In this document: positions 27,467 to 36,725 of the stretch, piece after piece
Layout: each line of letters opens with the position of its first letter
How positions within the stretch are numbered: the first letter of the stretch is position 1
Origin: Clostridium cadaveris
GTDB lineage: Bacteria > Bacillota > Clostridia > Clostridiales > Clostridiaceae
DNA: 64,000 bases
Direction: 5' to 3'
Assembly (NCBI RefSeq): GCF_020911725.1
Contig: NZ_CP076620.1
Coordinates: forward strand, 133,501-197,500
Made by a program: the position numbers and the translations under genes
Notes under the pieces: model-generated
What the model saw: the letters and a program-made list of their open reading frames with translations, nothing else
The model's database searches: none
What the model was told of the DNA's origin: nothing

Positions 27467-28714
27467 ATGAAAAAACTCAAATCAATAATTTCAATTATTC
27501 TATGTCTAATGCTTATGTTCACTATCATTGGATGTGGAACATCAAAGGAAACAGCTAAAGAAAATAGCACGGAGAGTGCAAATCTATTACCAGAAGGAAA
27601 TTGGAATGCTATACCAGAAGAAAATGCAAAGGGTGAAGCAGGAAAACTTCAATCAAAGTATGTACCAAAATATGCAAAGGGATTTACTATAGAATATTAC
27701 TATGGCGGAGCAAAGATAATTGCTACCGATATAAAAGAGACAGCAAATACAGGAAAGTATTCTCAAAGAGTTTTGATATTACCAGAAGGAGCTACAGAGC
27801 CTAAGGATACAACTTGGGACCACGTTATTAAAGGTAAAGTGGACAGTGTTGTAACACTTGCAAGTGCTCATGCAGGACATTTCGAAAATCTTGATGCTAT
27901 AGATGTAGTTAAAGGAACTTCTATAAAGAGTGAATCTTGTTATATATCAGGGTTAAAGGATGCATTAGCTAAAGGAGCTACTAAGTATGTAGGCTCTAGC
28001 AAAAATGTAGACAAGGAATTAGTAGCTTCTTTAAAACCACAAGTTGTATTCGTTGGTGGAATGCAAAGTGATGTTGAAGTAGCTAAGAAGCTTGAAGAAA
28101 GTGGAATTTTCTGCTTATACTTTGGAGATTTTGCAGAAGACAACTATATGGGAAGAGCTGAATGGATGGAACTTGTAGGAGCGTTTATAGGAAAAGAGCA
28201 AAATGCTCAAGACTATATGAAGGAAAATGAAAAGGGAATAAATGAAATTATCGCTAGAACAGCAAAGATTAAGGACAAGCCAAATGTTTTATGGTTTACT
28301 CATAGTTCTCAAGCACCTCACTGGAATCTTAGAACAGAGAAAGATTATGTAAACTCAATTGTTTCAGCTGTTGGAGGAAAGCTATATGCGCCAGAAAGTG
28401 AAAAAAATTCTGTTACACTTTCAAATGAGGATTTCTTAAAATATATGACAGATGCTGATAAAATCATTTTTGGAGTTTCACTTAATTCCTATAAGAAGGC
28501 TAAGGATATAACATTTTTTAATAAAGAAGGTCAAATTGACTTTGCTCAATCAAAGGCATTTAAAAATGATGATTGTTATGTAGTTGGGTATGATTGGGCA
28601 CAAGATACTGCAAATGCACTATCTATAATAAAATCTGCTGCAATAGCTTTTTATCCAGATGAATTTAAGGATTTAAAGAACGATGGAAAAATAATAAAAT
28701 TCAAGGTGGATTAA
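27467..28714 (+). CDS. btuF: Corrinoid ABC transporter substrate-binding lipoprotein (BtuF-like)
   Basis: Exported lipoprotein of 415 residues. The signal peptide ends in a lipobox TIIGCG with the lipid-bearing Cys at about 23. The mature part has the two-lobed periplasmic-binding layout of the BtuF/FepB class: DSVVTLASAHAGH..., VGSSKNVDKELVASLKPQVVFVGG and a long helix-containing linker. It is longer than enteric BtuF (about 266). I chose the ATG at 27467, with GGAGG five bases upstream. The B12 riboswitch just upstream, and permease and ATPase genes just downstream, indicate a corrinoid (cobalamin or cobinamide) substrate, though iron-complex binders share the fold. Confidence 0.86.
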   Translation: MKKLKSIISIILCLMLMFTIIGCGTSKETAKENSTESANLLPEGNWNAIPEENAKGEAGKLQSKYVPKYAKGFTIEYYYGGAKIIATDIKETANTGKYSQRVLILPEGATEPKDTTWDHVIKGKVDSVVTLASAHAGHFENLDAIDVVKGTSIKSESCYISGLKDALAKGATKYVGSSKNVDKELVASLKPQVVFVGGMQSDVEVAKKLEESGIFCLYFGDFAEDNYMGRAEWMELVGAFIGKEQNAQDYMKENEKGINEIIARTAKIKDKPNVLWFTHSSQAPHWNLRTEKDYVNSIVSAVGGKLYAPESEKNSVTLSNEDFLKYMTDADKIIFGVSLNSYKKAKDITFFNKEGQIDFAQSKAFKNDDCYVVGYDWAQDTANALSIIKSAAIAFYPDEFKDLKNDGKIIKFKVD

Positions 28715-28715
28715 T

Positions 28716-29744
28716 TTGAAAACAAAAATGTTTAATAAAAGAGCCAGATTTATAATGCTGATATCGCTAATTCTTTTAGCGGTATCAGCCATCTTTGCTA
28801 TAGGAATAGGTTCAGTATATATAGAGCCTGCAAAGGTAGTGGAGACGCTAATTCAAGGCAGAGATGCTGGAACTGTGGAAGCGACGATAATATATAATAT
28901 GAGACTTACTAGGGTTATAGCAAGTATATTTGGAGGAGCAGCTCTAGCTTTATCAGGACTATTACTTCAAATTTTATTTAATAATCCCATTGCGGATCCA
29001 TACATTTTAGGCATATCTTCAGGAGCTAGACTATTTGTAGGACTTGTACTTCTTGGAGGAGTTACATTTGGGTTTAATACTACCAATCCTTGGTTTCTAT
29101 TTTTAGGGGCATTAATTGGTTCTTTAGTAGTAATGATGCTAATACTTGCTTTTGCCTCAAAACTTAAAAATATAACAACGCTTTTAATAGTAGGAACTAT
29201 GTTAGGATACCTATGTTCTTCATTAATAGGATTTTTGGTGGCTTTTTCTGACGATAACAGCATAGCTGATTTTACAAAATGGGGTATGGGGTCTTTTGGA
29301 CTTATGACTTGGAGTCAGATATATGTATTGGTAGCAGTATGTATTACGTTATTCATACTGTCTTTTATGCTATCTAAAAGTCTAAATTCATTTTTACTAG
29401 GTGAAGCATATGCTAAGACAATGGGAGTGAATACTAAGGCTCTCAGAGTTCTTATAATAGTATTTTCAAGTGTTTTAACTGCTGTTGTTACGGCTTTTGC
29501 AGGTCTTATAGCTTTTGTTGGAATGAGCGTACCTCATATATGTAGATTGCTTCTAAAATCAGAAGATGCAAGAACTTTGATTCCTACAACTTTGGTTATA
29601 GGCGCTTTATTTGGAGTAGCCTGTGATTTAATAGCGAGAACCATAGTTGCTCCAAGTGAAATTGCAGTTGGAACTATAACATCTGTAGTTGGGGTGCCGA
29701 TAGTATTGTATTTACTCATGAAGAGAAATAAGGTGAGAATATGA
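28716..29744 (+). CDS. btuC: Corrinoid ABC transporter permease (BtuC/FecCD family)
   Basis: Integral membrane protein of 342 residues with about ten helices, the FecCD/BtuC type II importer fold. Family motifs include NPIADPYILGISSGA in the middle and GLIAFVGMSVPHICRLLLKSEDAR near the coupling helix that contacts the ATPase. It starts at a TTG one base after the btuF stop, with AAGGTGG upstream; an ATG at 28728 is a less favoured alternative. The stop overlaps the ATPase start (ATGA). With the riboswitch and BtuF-like gene, it most likely imports corrinoids. Confidence 0.9.
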   Translation: MKTKMFNKRARFIMLISLILLAVSAIFAIGIGSVYIEPAKVVETLIQGRDAGTVEATIIYNMRLTRVIASIFGGAALALSGLLLQILFNNPIADPYILGISSGARLFVGLVLLGGVTFGFNTTNPWFLFLGALIGSLVVMMLILAFASKLKNITTLLIVGTMLGYLCSSLIGFLVAFSDDNSIADFTKWGMGSFGLMTWSQIYVLVAVCITLFILSFMLSKSLNSFLLGEAYAKTMGVNTKALRVLIIVFSSVLTAVVTAFAGLIAFVGMSVPHICRLLLKSEDARTLIPTTLVIGALFGVACDLIARTIVAPSEIAVGTITSVVGVPIVLYLLMKRNKVRI

Positions 29745-30874
29745 TGGAACATATAAAGTTAAAAGATTTATCTGTGGGATATGAAGGCAAAGTAATAGTA
29801 AGTGGTATAAATTTGGAATTCATTAGAGGTAAGATGACGTGTATACTTGGAGCTAATGGATCGGGAAAAACTACTATGCTAAAAACTATAGCAAAGATTA
29901 TAGAGAAGGTAGATGGAGATATTGAAATATCATCTAAAAGTCTCTGGAACTATAAACAAAATGAACTTGCAAAAGAAATGTCTGTAGTTTTAACTCATAG
30001 AGCAGAACTAGAAAATATAACAGGATTTGATGTGGCTTCTATGGGAAGATATCCTCACACTGGATTCTTCGGAAATTTATCAGAAAAAGATGTAAATATA
30101 GTAGATGAATCTCTTAAAAAATGTTCAGCTTATTATTTAAAAGACAAAACTTTTAATCAGTTAAGTGATGGAGAAAAGCAGAAAATCTTGATAGCAAGAG
30201 GACTTGCACAAGATCCTAAGGTTATTATCTTAGATGAACCTACAAGCCATCTTGATATTAAGTATAAACTAGATGTTCTTTCTACATTGAAGAAGCTAAG
30301 CATAGAAGAAGGAAAAACCGTAATATGTACCCTTCATGAACCTGATTTGGCTATAAAGTGCTGTGATTACTTGGTGCTTGTAAAAGGTAATAAGGTTATA
30401 GCTAGTGGAAAAACAGATAATATTGTGAAAAGTGGTAAGCTTAATGAACTTTATGGACTAGATAAACATCAATTTGATGCCCAAATAGGAACCGTGGAAT
30501 TCGTAAATAAATCTGGAAGAGATTTTTTTATAGTTGGAAGTGATGAAATCACAACAGACATATTTAGAAAGATTGCTGGAAGAATGAAGGGGTTTGGAGT
30601 AGGAGTTCTTCATGAGAATGATGTGAGTTTTCATATAGCTAAGGCCATGAATGCAGAAGTGTTTTCAGCTAAAGCTTATGAGGCAGTAAGTGATAAACAA
30701 ATAGAAGAGGCATATGAATCTGCTAAAAATTACAAATATATACTTACAAGCAACTTTAGAATCTGTGATATTAATGAAAAAAATATGGAATTAATTAAAC
30801 GATTAAGGCTTAATGGGAATAAAGTGTTTAATATAAGCGATATAAATATAGAAGAATTTATAGATGGTATGTAA
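29741..30874 (+). CDS. btuD: Corrinoid ABC transporter ATPase with C-terminal extra domain (BtuD-like)
   Basis: Protein of 377 residues. Residues 1-245 are the nucleotide-binding domain: Walker A LGANGSGKTT, signature QLSDGEKQK, Walker B VIILDEPTSHLD and the switch His in CTLHEPD. Residues about 250-377 form an added domain beginning at DAQIGTVEFVNKSG that ordinary BtuD/FepC proteins lack; I do not recognise it. It has a glycine-rich FFIVGSDEITTDIF... stretch and ends KVFNISDINIEEF, looking like a small alpha/beta domain. The start overlaps the permease stop by four bases. It powers import through the BtuFC-like partners; the extra domain might regulate transport. Confidence 0.88.
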   Translation: MMEHIKLKDLSVGYEGKVIVSGINLEFIRGKMTCILGANGSGKTTMLKTIAKIIEKVDGDIEISSKSLWNYKQNELAKEMSVVLTHRAELENITGFDVASMGRYPHTGFFGNLSEKDVNIVDESLKKCSAYYLKDKTFNQLSDGEKQKILIARGLAQDPKVIILDEPTSHLDIKYKLDVLSTLKKLSIEEGKTVICTLHEPDLAIKCCDYLVLVKGNKVIASGKTDNIVKSGKLNELYGLDKHQFDAQIGTVEFVNKSGRDFFIVGSDEITTDIFRKIAGRMKGFGVGVLHENDVSFHIAKAMNAEVFSAKAYEAVSDKQIEEAYESAKNYKYILTSNFRICDINEKNMELIKRLRLNGNKVFNISDINIEEFIDGM

Positions 30875-30893
30875 AAAGAGGTGAGAAGTATAC

Positions 30894-32051
30894 ATGAAGA
30901 AGTTAGTTATCGGTGTAGGTTGTAGAAAAGGATTATCGTGTGACAAATTAGAAAGTGAGATTATATCAGTATTCGATAAAAATTCCTTATCAATAAATGA
31001 TGTAAAAATAGTTGCAAGTATTGATATAAAAAAGGATGAAAGAGGAATTATAGAATTTGCGAAAAAACATAATATTGAATTTAAAACTTTTAGTTCAGAA
31101 GAACTTTCTATAGTTTCAAAAAAGTTTTGTCAAAGCAATTTTGTTAAAGGAGTTACTGGTATAGGAAATGTATGTGAAAGTGCAGCATATTTAGCAAGCG
31201 GAAAAGGTAAATGCATATTGAACAAGACATTAATGGATAAAGCTACTCTTTCTATTTATGAAATGGAAGAGGGCAGGTCTATTAATAATATCCTTATAAT
31301 AGGGGGAACTACAGAGGCTAGAAAAGCACTAGATGAGCTTAGTAGTTTAGCTAATATTTATCTATCGGTTGCTACTCAATATGGAGCAGATATCGTAGAT
31401 AATGACAAAGTTAATATAATATGTGGAAGGATGGATTCTAAAGGATTTTCAGATTTTATAAAATCTAAAAATATAGACTTGGTTGTAGATATGTCTCATC
31501 CTTTTGCAGTGAGAGTTTCAGAGGAAGTTAAAAAAGCCTGCATAGAAACTGACACTATACTTATGGACTACTCAAGAAATAATATAAGTTATGAATATGA
31601 AAACATATTTTATTGCAACGACTTCGAGGAAGCAGCAAATAGAGCCAGTAATTATGATGGCAACATATTTTTAACTATAGGTGCAAACAATATAGCTATA
31701 TTTACAAAGGTTATAGATCCTAATAGAATTGTTGCAAGAGTTTTAGAGGTGGATAGCTCAATAAATGCATGCTTGGAAAATGGAGTGCCTAGAGAAAATA
31801 TAATTGCAGAAAAAGGACCTTTTTCTTATGAAGAGAATTTAGAAGCTTTCTCAAGATATAATGCGGCAGTTATTGTAAGTAAAGATAGTGGGTTAACAGG
31901 TGGAGTTGACAAGAAAATTAAGGCCGCTGAAGAACTTGGCATACCAGCTATATTGGTAGCAAGGCCTCACGATAATAATAAAGATAAGATATGCGTAACA
32001 TCTGTTGATGAAATAAGAAAATGGATTATAAGCCAATATAACAGGAGGTGA
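30894..32051 (+). CDS. cbiJ: CbiG C-terminal domain fused to CbiJ (precorrin-6A reductase)
   Basis: A fusion of 385 residues. Residues 1-125 resemble the C-terminal domain of CbiG (KLVIGVGCRKGLSCDKLESEI... and GIGNVCESAAYLASGKGKCI), the part linked to ring-opening in the anaerobic pathway. Residues from about 133 are CbiJ/CobK, cobalt-precorrin-6A reductase, with NILIIGGTTEARKAL at the NADPH site, VDMSHPFAVRVSEE and the C-terminal VSKDSGLTGGVDKKIKAA. The N-terminal half of CbiG is not present in this window, so a separate gene may supply it. GAGGTGAG precedes the ATG; the gene lies 20 bases after the ATPase and five bases before cbiD. Confidence 0.88.
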   Translation: MKKLVIGVGCRKGLSCDKLESEIISVFDKNSLSINDVKIVASIDIKKDERGIIEFAKKHNIEFKTFSSEELSIVSKKFCQSNFVKGVTGIGNVCESAAYLASGKGKCILNKTLMDKATLSIYEMEEGRSINNILIIGGTTEARKALDELSSLANIYLSVATQYGADIVDNDKVNIICGRMDSKGFSDFIKSKNIDLVVDMSHPFAVRVSEEVKKACIETDTILMDYSRNNISYEYENIFYCNDFEEAANRASNYDGNIFLTIGANNIAIFTKVIDPNRIVARVLEVDSSINACLENGVPRENIIAEKGPFSYEENLEAFSRYNAAVIVSKDSGLTGGVDKKIKAAEELGIPAILVARPHDNNKDKICVTSVDEIRKWIISQYNRR

Positions 32052-32055
32052 TTTT

Positions 32056-33147
32056 TTGTTCGTAAATGGAAAAATTCTAAAGGAAGGATATACTACAGGT
32101 TCTTGTGCGGCAGCAGCTGCTAAAGCTGCTATATTAGACTTTAATGGTCATAAAGCTGATTTTGTGGATATAGATACTTCACTTGGAACATTAAATATAC
32201 CTATAGAAAAGATTGTTAGATATGGTGACTACTCAATTTGTAGTGTGATAAAAAATGCTGGAGATGACCCTGATGCTACAGACGGATTAGAAATATGTGC
32301 GAAGGTAACATTAAATGATACTGGAACTATCATTGTAGATGGTGGTGAGGGAGTTGGAACAGTTACAAGAAGAGGTCTTAAGGTAGAGGTTGGAAAGAAA
32401 GCTATAAATCCTGGACCTATGAAGATGATAAAAGAAGAAGCAGCTAAAGTCTTAAAGGATGGACAAGGAGTTGATATAGTAATATCAATTCCTAAAGGAG
32501 AAGAAGTTGCTTCAAAAACTTTCAATCTCCATATAGGAATAGTTGGAGGGATTTCGGTATTAGGAACTACAGGTGTAGTGAAACCTATGAGTGAAGATGC
32601 CTACAAGGAAAGTTTAGCTATAGATATTGATATGCTTAAAGAAGAAGGTATGGAAGACTGTACTTTTGTTTTTGGAGAATCTGGGAAAGCGTTGGCCATA
32701 AAGCTTGGAATAAATGAAAAAAGATGTATAATGACATCCAATTTTTTAGGATATATGCTTGATTATGCTAATTATAAAAAAATAAAAAGCATACTTTTAG
32801 TTGGTCAACTTGGAAAGATGTGCAAGGTAGCCGCTGGTATATTTAATACTCATTCAAGAGTTGCAGATGGAAGAATGGAAACTCTTACAGCGCTTACGGC
32901 TCTATGTGGAGGAGATATAGACACACTGAATTCTATTTATAATTGTCTGACTACAGAGGAAGCGATAGAAATCATAAACGACAAGGGACTTCAACGAGTT
33001 TATGACCTTATAGTTGAGAGGATTATGTATAGGGTCAAGAGATACGTAAAAAATGAAATTCATATTGAGATAATTCTTTATTCTGATGGTAATGAGTTTT
33101 TAGGGAAGTCAGAAGGTGCTGAAGAATTAAGGAGGATTAATGAGTAA
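32056..33147 (+). CDS. cbiD: Cobalt-precorrin-5B (C1)-methyltransferase CbiD
   Basis: Enzyme of 363 residues, the normal CbiD length, that methylates C-1 of the corrin ring in the anaerobic pathway. The N-terminal signature EGYTTGSCAAAAAKAA and the glycine-rich VDGGEGVGTVTRRGL and GIVGGISVLGTTGVVKPMS blocks are clear family marks. The start is TTG with a full AGGAGGTGATT ribosome site. It overlaps cbiET by eight bases, so the operon is tightly coupled. Confidence 0.95.
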   Translation: MFVNGKILKEGYTTGSCAAAAAKAAILDFNGHKADFVDIDTSLGTLNIPIEKIVRYGDYSICSVIKNAGDDPDATDGLEICAKVTLNDTGTIIVDGGEGVGTVTRRGLKVEVGKKAINPGPMKMIKEEAAKVLKDGQGVDIVISIPKGEEVASKTFNLHIGIVGGISVLGTTGVVKPMSEDAYKESLAIDIDMLKEEGMEDCTFVFGESGKALAIKLGINEKRCIMTSNFLGYMLDYANYKKIKSILLVGQLGKMCKVAAGIFNTHSRVADGRMETLTALTALCGGDIDTLNSIYNCLTTEEAIEIINDKGLQRVYDLIVERIMYRVKRYVKNEIHIEIILYSDGNEFLGKSEGAEELRRINE

Positions 33148-34345
33148 AGTAAGTATTGTTTCTACAGGATTAGGAAATAAAGATCTTTTAACTACTGAAG
33201 GCAAAAAAGCTATAGAGAATAGTCAGGTTATAATAGGAGCAGAAAAGCTATTAAAAGAGTTTGGAAACAGAAAAGAAACTATAGTGTTAAAAGGGAATCT
33301 AGATTACATAAGTAATTTTATAAAGGAAAACTATGAAAAGAAGTCCATAGCTGTTTTAGTAACTGGAGATGCGGGACTATATTCTTTGGCCCAATCTGTA
33401 AAAAAGAGAATACCTAAAGATATTCCATGTGAGATAATACCAGGAATAGGTTCGCTTCAATATTTATGTGGAAAAGCTGGAATAGGGTACGAAAACATAA
33501 AAATAGTAAGCTTTCATGGGAAAAAGGGGTCTATACTTCCATATGCAGCTTATAATAGAACGTTGTTTGCGATAACAGGCGGTGAGGTTAAAGCTCATGA
33601 TGTTATAAAAGAACTTTGTGACGGAGGACTTGGACATGTAAAAATATGTGCTGGTGAAAATATGTCACATGAAGATGAGAGAATATTAAAAGGTAAAGCA
33701 GAGGAATTAGTTTGCTGCGAATTTAAAGATTTAACATCTCTTGTAATAGAAAATGAAACTTATGTAAATTCATACATACCTCTTTTTGATAATGATTTTG
33801 TAAGAAGTAAGGTTCCTATGACAAAAGAGGAAATCAGATGGATTACTGTTTCTAAGATGAATATAAAACCACAAGACATTATATATGATATAGGTGCAGG
33901 TACTGGCTCAGTAACTATAGAAATGGCTAGAAAAGCTAATGAGGGCTTAGTATATGCAGTGGAAAGAAACTCTGAAGCTGTAAGTTTAATAAAGGAAAAT
34001 AAAGCTAAACTAGGAGCTTTCAATGTTAAGGTGATAGAGGGATTGGCTCCAGGATGTATTTCAGACCTTCCAAAGCCTGATAAGGTATTTATTGGCGGAA
34101 GCTGTGGTAATATGAGAGAGATTATTGAAACTGTATTGAAAAAAAATCCTAAAGTCAAAGTTATGATAAATACTATAACTTTAGAGTCATTAAGTGAAAG
34201 CATATCTACCTTAAAAGAGCTAAAATTTGATATGGAAATTGTAAATATGAATGTTTCAAGAGCTCATAGTGTTGGTGGATATAATCTTATGAAAGCTAAT
34301 AACCCAATATATATCATAAGCGGGGAGAAAAATTATGAAGACTAA
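33140..34345 (+). CDS. cbiET: CbiE-CbiT fusion (precorrin-6Y/7 methyltransferase-decarboxylase)
   Basis: Bifunctional protein of 401 residues. Residues 1-205 are CbiE, a tetrapyrrole methylase, with VLVTGDAGLYSLAQ and EIIPGIGSLQYLCGKAG. Residues about 215-400 are CbiT, a Rossmann SAM enzyme with IGAGTGSVTIEMA and the loop FIGGSCGNM. Together they methylate C-5 and C-15 and decarboxylate the acetate side chain at C-12; the fused form corresponds to aerobic CobL. The ATG overlaps the cbiD end with AAGGAGG upstream; the stop overlaps cbiA by 11 bases. Confidence 0.95.
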   Translation: MSKVSIVSTGLGNKDLLTTEGKKAIENSQVIIGAEKLLKEFGNRKETIVLKGNLDYISNFIKENYEKKSIAVLVTGDAGLYSLAQSVKKRIPKDIPCEIIPGIGSLQYLCGKAGIGYENIKIVSFHGKKGSILPYAAYNRTLFAITGGEVKAHDVIKELCDGGLGHVKICAGENMSHEDERILKGKAEELVCCEFKDLTSLVIENETYVNSYIPLFDNDFVRSKVPMTKEEIRWITVSKMNIKPQDIIYDIGAGTGSVTIEMARKANEGLVYAVERNSEAVSLIKENKAKLGAFNVKVIEGLAPGCISDLPKPDKVFIGGSCGNMREIIETVLKKNPKVKVMINTITLESLSESISTLKELKFDMEIVNMNVSRAHSVGGYNLMKANNPIYIISGEKNYED

Positions 34346-35699
34346 TTTTAATAGAGTTATGATCGCTGGTACAGGAAGCGGCTGCGGTAAAACTACTGTT
34401 ACTTGTGCTATACTCAAAGCTTTGAAAAATAGAGGGCTTAATGTAACATCATTCAAATGTGGGCCTGATTACATAGACCCCATGTTCCACTCAGAAATAA
34501 TAGGAACAAAATCAAGAAATCTTGACATGTTTCTATGTGGGGAAGAAATAACAAAATACTTATTTGCTGAAAATTCAAGGGAAAGCGATATCTCCATTAT
34601 AGAAGGAGTTATGGGATTTTATGATGGCCTTGGAATACGAAATAGTAAATATTCCTCAAATTATATTTCAAATGAAACTGACACTCCCGTGGTTTTAGTA
34701 GTAGGATGTGCAGGGATGGCTTTATCTATAGCTGCTATGGTAAAGGGCTACACAGATTTCTATAAAAACAATATAAAGGGTGTTATAATAAATGGTGCAT
34801 CAGAAAAGATGTACCCTATATACAAAGAAATAATTGAATCAAATACAGGGGTTAAAACTTTAGGATTTCTTCCTAAAATAAAGGAAGCATCAATAGAAAG
34901 CAGACATCTTGGACTTGTAACAGCCTCTGAAATTGACTCACTAAATCATAAAATAGATCTTCTTGGTGAAAATGGAGAAAAGTATATAGATATAGATGGT
35001 CTTCTTGAAATAGCAAAAGAAGCTCCAGCTATGGAGTGTGACAATATAGAAATAGAAAAGGGAGAGCCTGTAACTATAGGTGTTGCAAAAGATAAAGCTT
35101 TTTGCTTTTACTATGAGGACAGCCTTCAGCTATTAAAAAAGATGGGAGCTAAAATAGTAACATTTTCACCTTTAAATGATGAAAAAATTCCTGAAGGAAT
35201 AAATGGAATAATCCTAGGGGGAGGGTATCCAGAAGTATTTGCAGAGAAGTTAAGCAAAAATAAATCTATGCTGAACAGTATAAAAACTGCCATTACAGAA
35301 GGAATGCCCGTTTATGCAGAATGTGGAGGATTCATGTATTTAGGAAATACAATAAAAGATGAAAGTGAATTAGAATATGAAATGGTAGGCGCTATAGATA
35401 TGAAATCTGAGCTTACTAAAAGGCTCCAAAATTTTGGATATACAACACTTAAAGCTAAAGGAGATAATCTTTTAGCTAAAGAGGGATGGGGTATAAATGC
35501 TCATGAATTCCATTATTCAAAGAGTAATGATGATGGAGATGATTTCAAAGCAGTTAAGCCTTCTACGGGGGTAGAAAGAAACTGCATCCATGGAAGCGAA
35601 ACTTTATTTGCTGGATATCCCCATCTTCACCTTTGGGCAAATATAGATTTTGCAAAGAGATATATAGAGAAGTGTAGAGAGTATGAGCTAAAAAAATAA
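34335..35699 (+). CDS. cbiA: Cobyrinate a,c-diamide synthase CbiA
   Basis: Enzyme of 454 residues that amidates the a and c carboxylates of cobyrinic acid, using glutamine and ATP. The N-terminal P-loop GTGSGCGKTTVTCAIL and the KCGPDYIDPMFH motif belong to the dethiobiotin-synthetase-like ATPase part. The C-terminal half is a class I glutamine amidotransferase-like domain with the nucleophile Cys in YAECGGFMYLG and a His in HEFHYS. The ATG lies inside the end of cbiET with GGGGAG upstream. Confidence 0.95.
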   Translation: MKTNFNRVMIAGTGSGCGKTTVTCAILKALKNRGLNVTSFKCGPDYIDPMFHSEIIGTKSRNLDMFLCGEEITKYLFAENSRESDISIIEGVMGFYDGLGIRNSKYSSNYISNETDTPVVLVVGCAGMALSIAAMVKGYTDFYKNNIKGVIINGASEKMYPIYKEIIESNTGVKTLGFLPKIKEASIESRHLGLVTASEIDSLNHKIDLLGENGEKYIDIDGLLEIAKEAPAMECDNIEIEKGEPVTIGVAKDKAFCFYYEDSLQLLKKMGAKIVTFSPLNDEKIPEGINGIILGGGYPEVFAEKLSKNKSMLNSIKTAITEGMPVYAECGGFMYLGNTIKDESELEYEMVGAIDMKSELTKRLQNFGYTTLKAKGDNLLAKEGWGINAHEFHYSKSNDDGDDFKAVKPSTGVERNCIHGSETLFAGYPHLHLWANIDFAKRYIEKCREYELKK

Positions 35700-35741
35700 A
35701 TTTAACAAATTAATCATTATATAATTCAGAGGAGAGGTAAA

Positions 35742-36683
35742 ATGGATACTATTTTTATATTAGTAATAGCGTTTATATTGGATTGCATATTTGGAGATCC
35801 ACAAAGTCTGCCTCATCCTATTTGCCTTATTGGAAATCTCATAAAGAAGGGAGAAACTTTCTATAGAAAGCATGTGAAAAATGAATTTATAGGAGGTATG
35901 ATGCTTACTATAACTGTAGTTATGCTAAGCTTTTTAGTGCCATTCTTCATAATATTCTTAGCAGGAAAAATAAATGGATATTTAGCTTTTGCAATAAATA
36001 TAGTATTTTCTTATCAGATATTAGCAGCAAAATCACTTAAGAAAGAAAGTATGAAGGTATATTATCCATTAAAGTCTGGAAATTTACCTGAAGCTAGAAA
36101 ATTTCTTTCTTGGATTGTTGGACGTGACACTGGAGATTTAGATGAAATAGGTGTGACGAAAGCAACAGTGGAAACTGTAGCAGAGAATACCACTGATGGA
36201 GTTGTGGCACCAATGATTTTTATAGCTTTAGGGGGTGCGCCTCTAGGCTTTATGTATAAAGCTATAAATACACTTGATTCTATGATAGGTTACAAGAATG
36301 ATAAGTATATGTATTTTGGAAGATTTGCTGCTCGTTTAGATGATGTGGCAAATTTCATACCAGCTAGGATTACAGCTATATTTATGATAATAGCATCAGG
36401 GTTTGTAGGATTAGACTTTAAGAATGCCTTTAAAATCTATATAAGAGATCACAGAAATCATAAAAGTCCAAACAGTGCACAGACTGAATCGGTATGTGCA
36501 GGAGCTTTAAATGTTCAACTTGCTGGAGATGCATATTATTTTGGAAAGCTTACAAAGAAGCCAACTATAGGAGATAAAAATCGAGAAATAGAACCAGAAG
36601 ATATAATAAGAGCAAATAAGTTAATGTATGGAACTGTAATTATAACTCTTATTGTTACAGTGATAATAGGAAAAGCGATATAA
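35742..36683 (+). CDS. cbiB: Adenosylcobinamide-phosphate synthase CbiB
   Basis: Integral membrane enzyme of 313 residues that attaches aminopropanol phosphate (or ethanolamine phosphate) to adenosylcobyric acid. Family marks are DCIFGDPQSLPHPICLIGNLI near the N-terminus, the ETVAENTTDGVVAPM motif and the NSAQTESVCAGALNVQL stretch near the C-terminus. Four or five membrane helices are visible. GAGGAGAGG precedes the ATG. It lies next to CobD, which makes its aminopropanol phosphate substrate. Confidence 0.95.
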   Translation: MDTIFILVIAFILDCIFGDPQSLPHPICLIGNLIKKGETFYRKHVKNEFIGGMMLTITVVMLSFLVPFFIIFLAGKINGYLAFAINIVFSYQILAAKSLKKESMKVYYPLKSGNLPEARKFLSWIVGRDTGDLDEIGVTKATVETVAENTTDGVVAPMIFIALGGAPLGFMYKAINTLDSMIGYKNDKYMYFGRFAARLDDVANFIPARITAIFMIIASGFVGLDFKNAFKIYIRDHRNHKSPNSAQTESVCAGALNVQLAGDAYYFGKLTKKPTIGDKNREIEPEDIIRANKLMYGTVIITLIVTVIIGKAI

Positions 36684-36725
36684 ACTAAAAACTTTATAAC
36701 ACACATAGAAAGAAGGTACGGTGTA

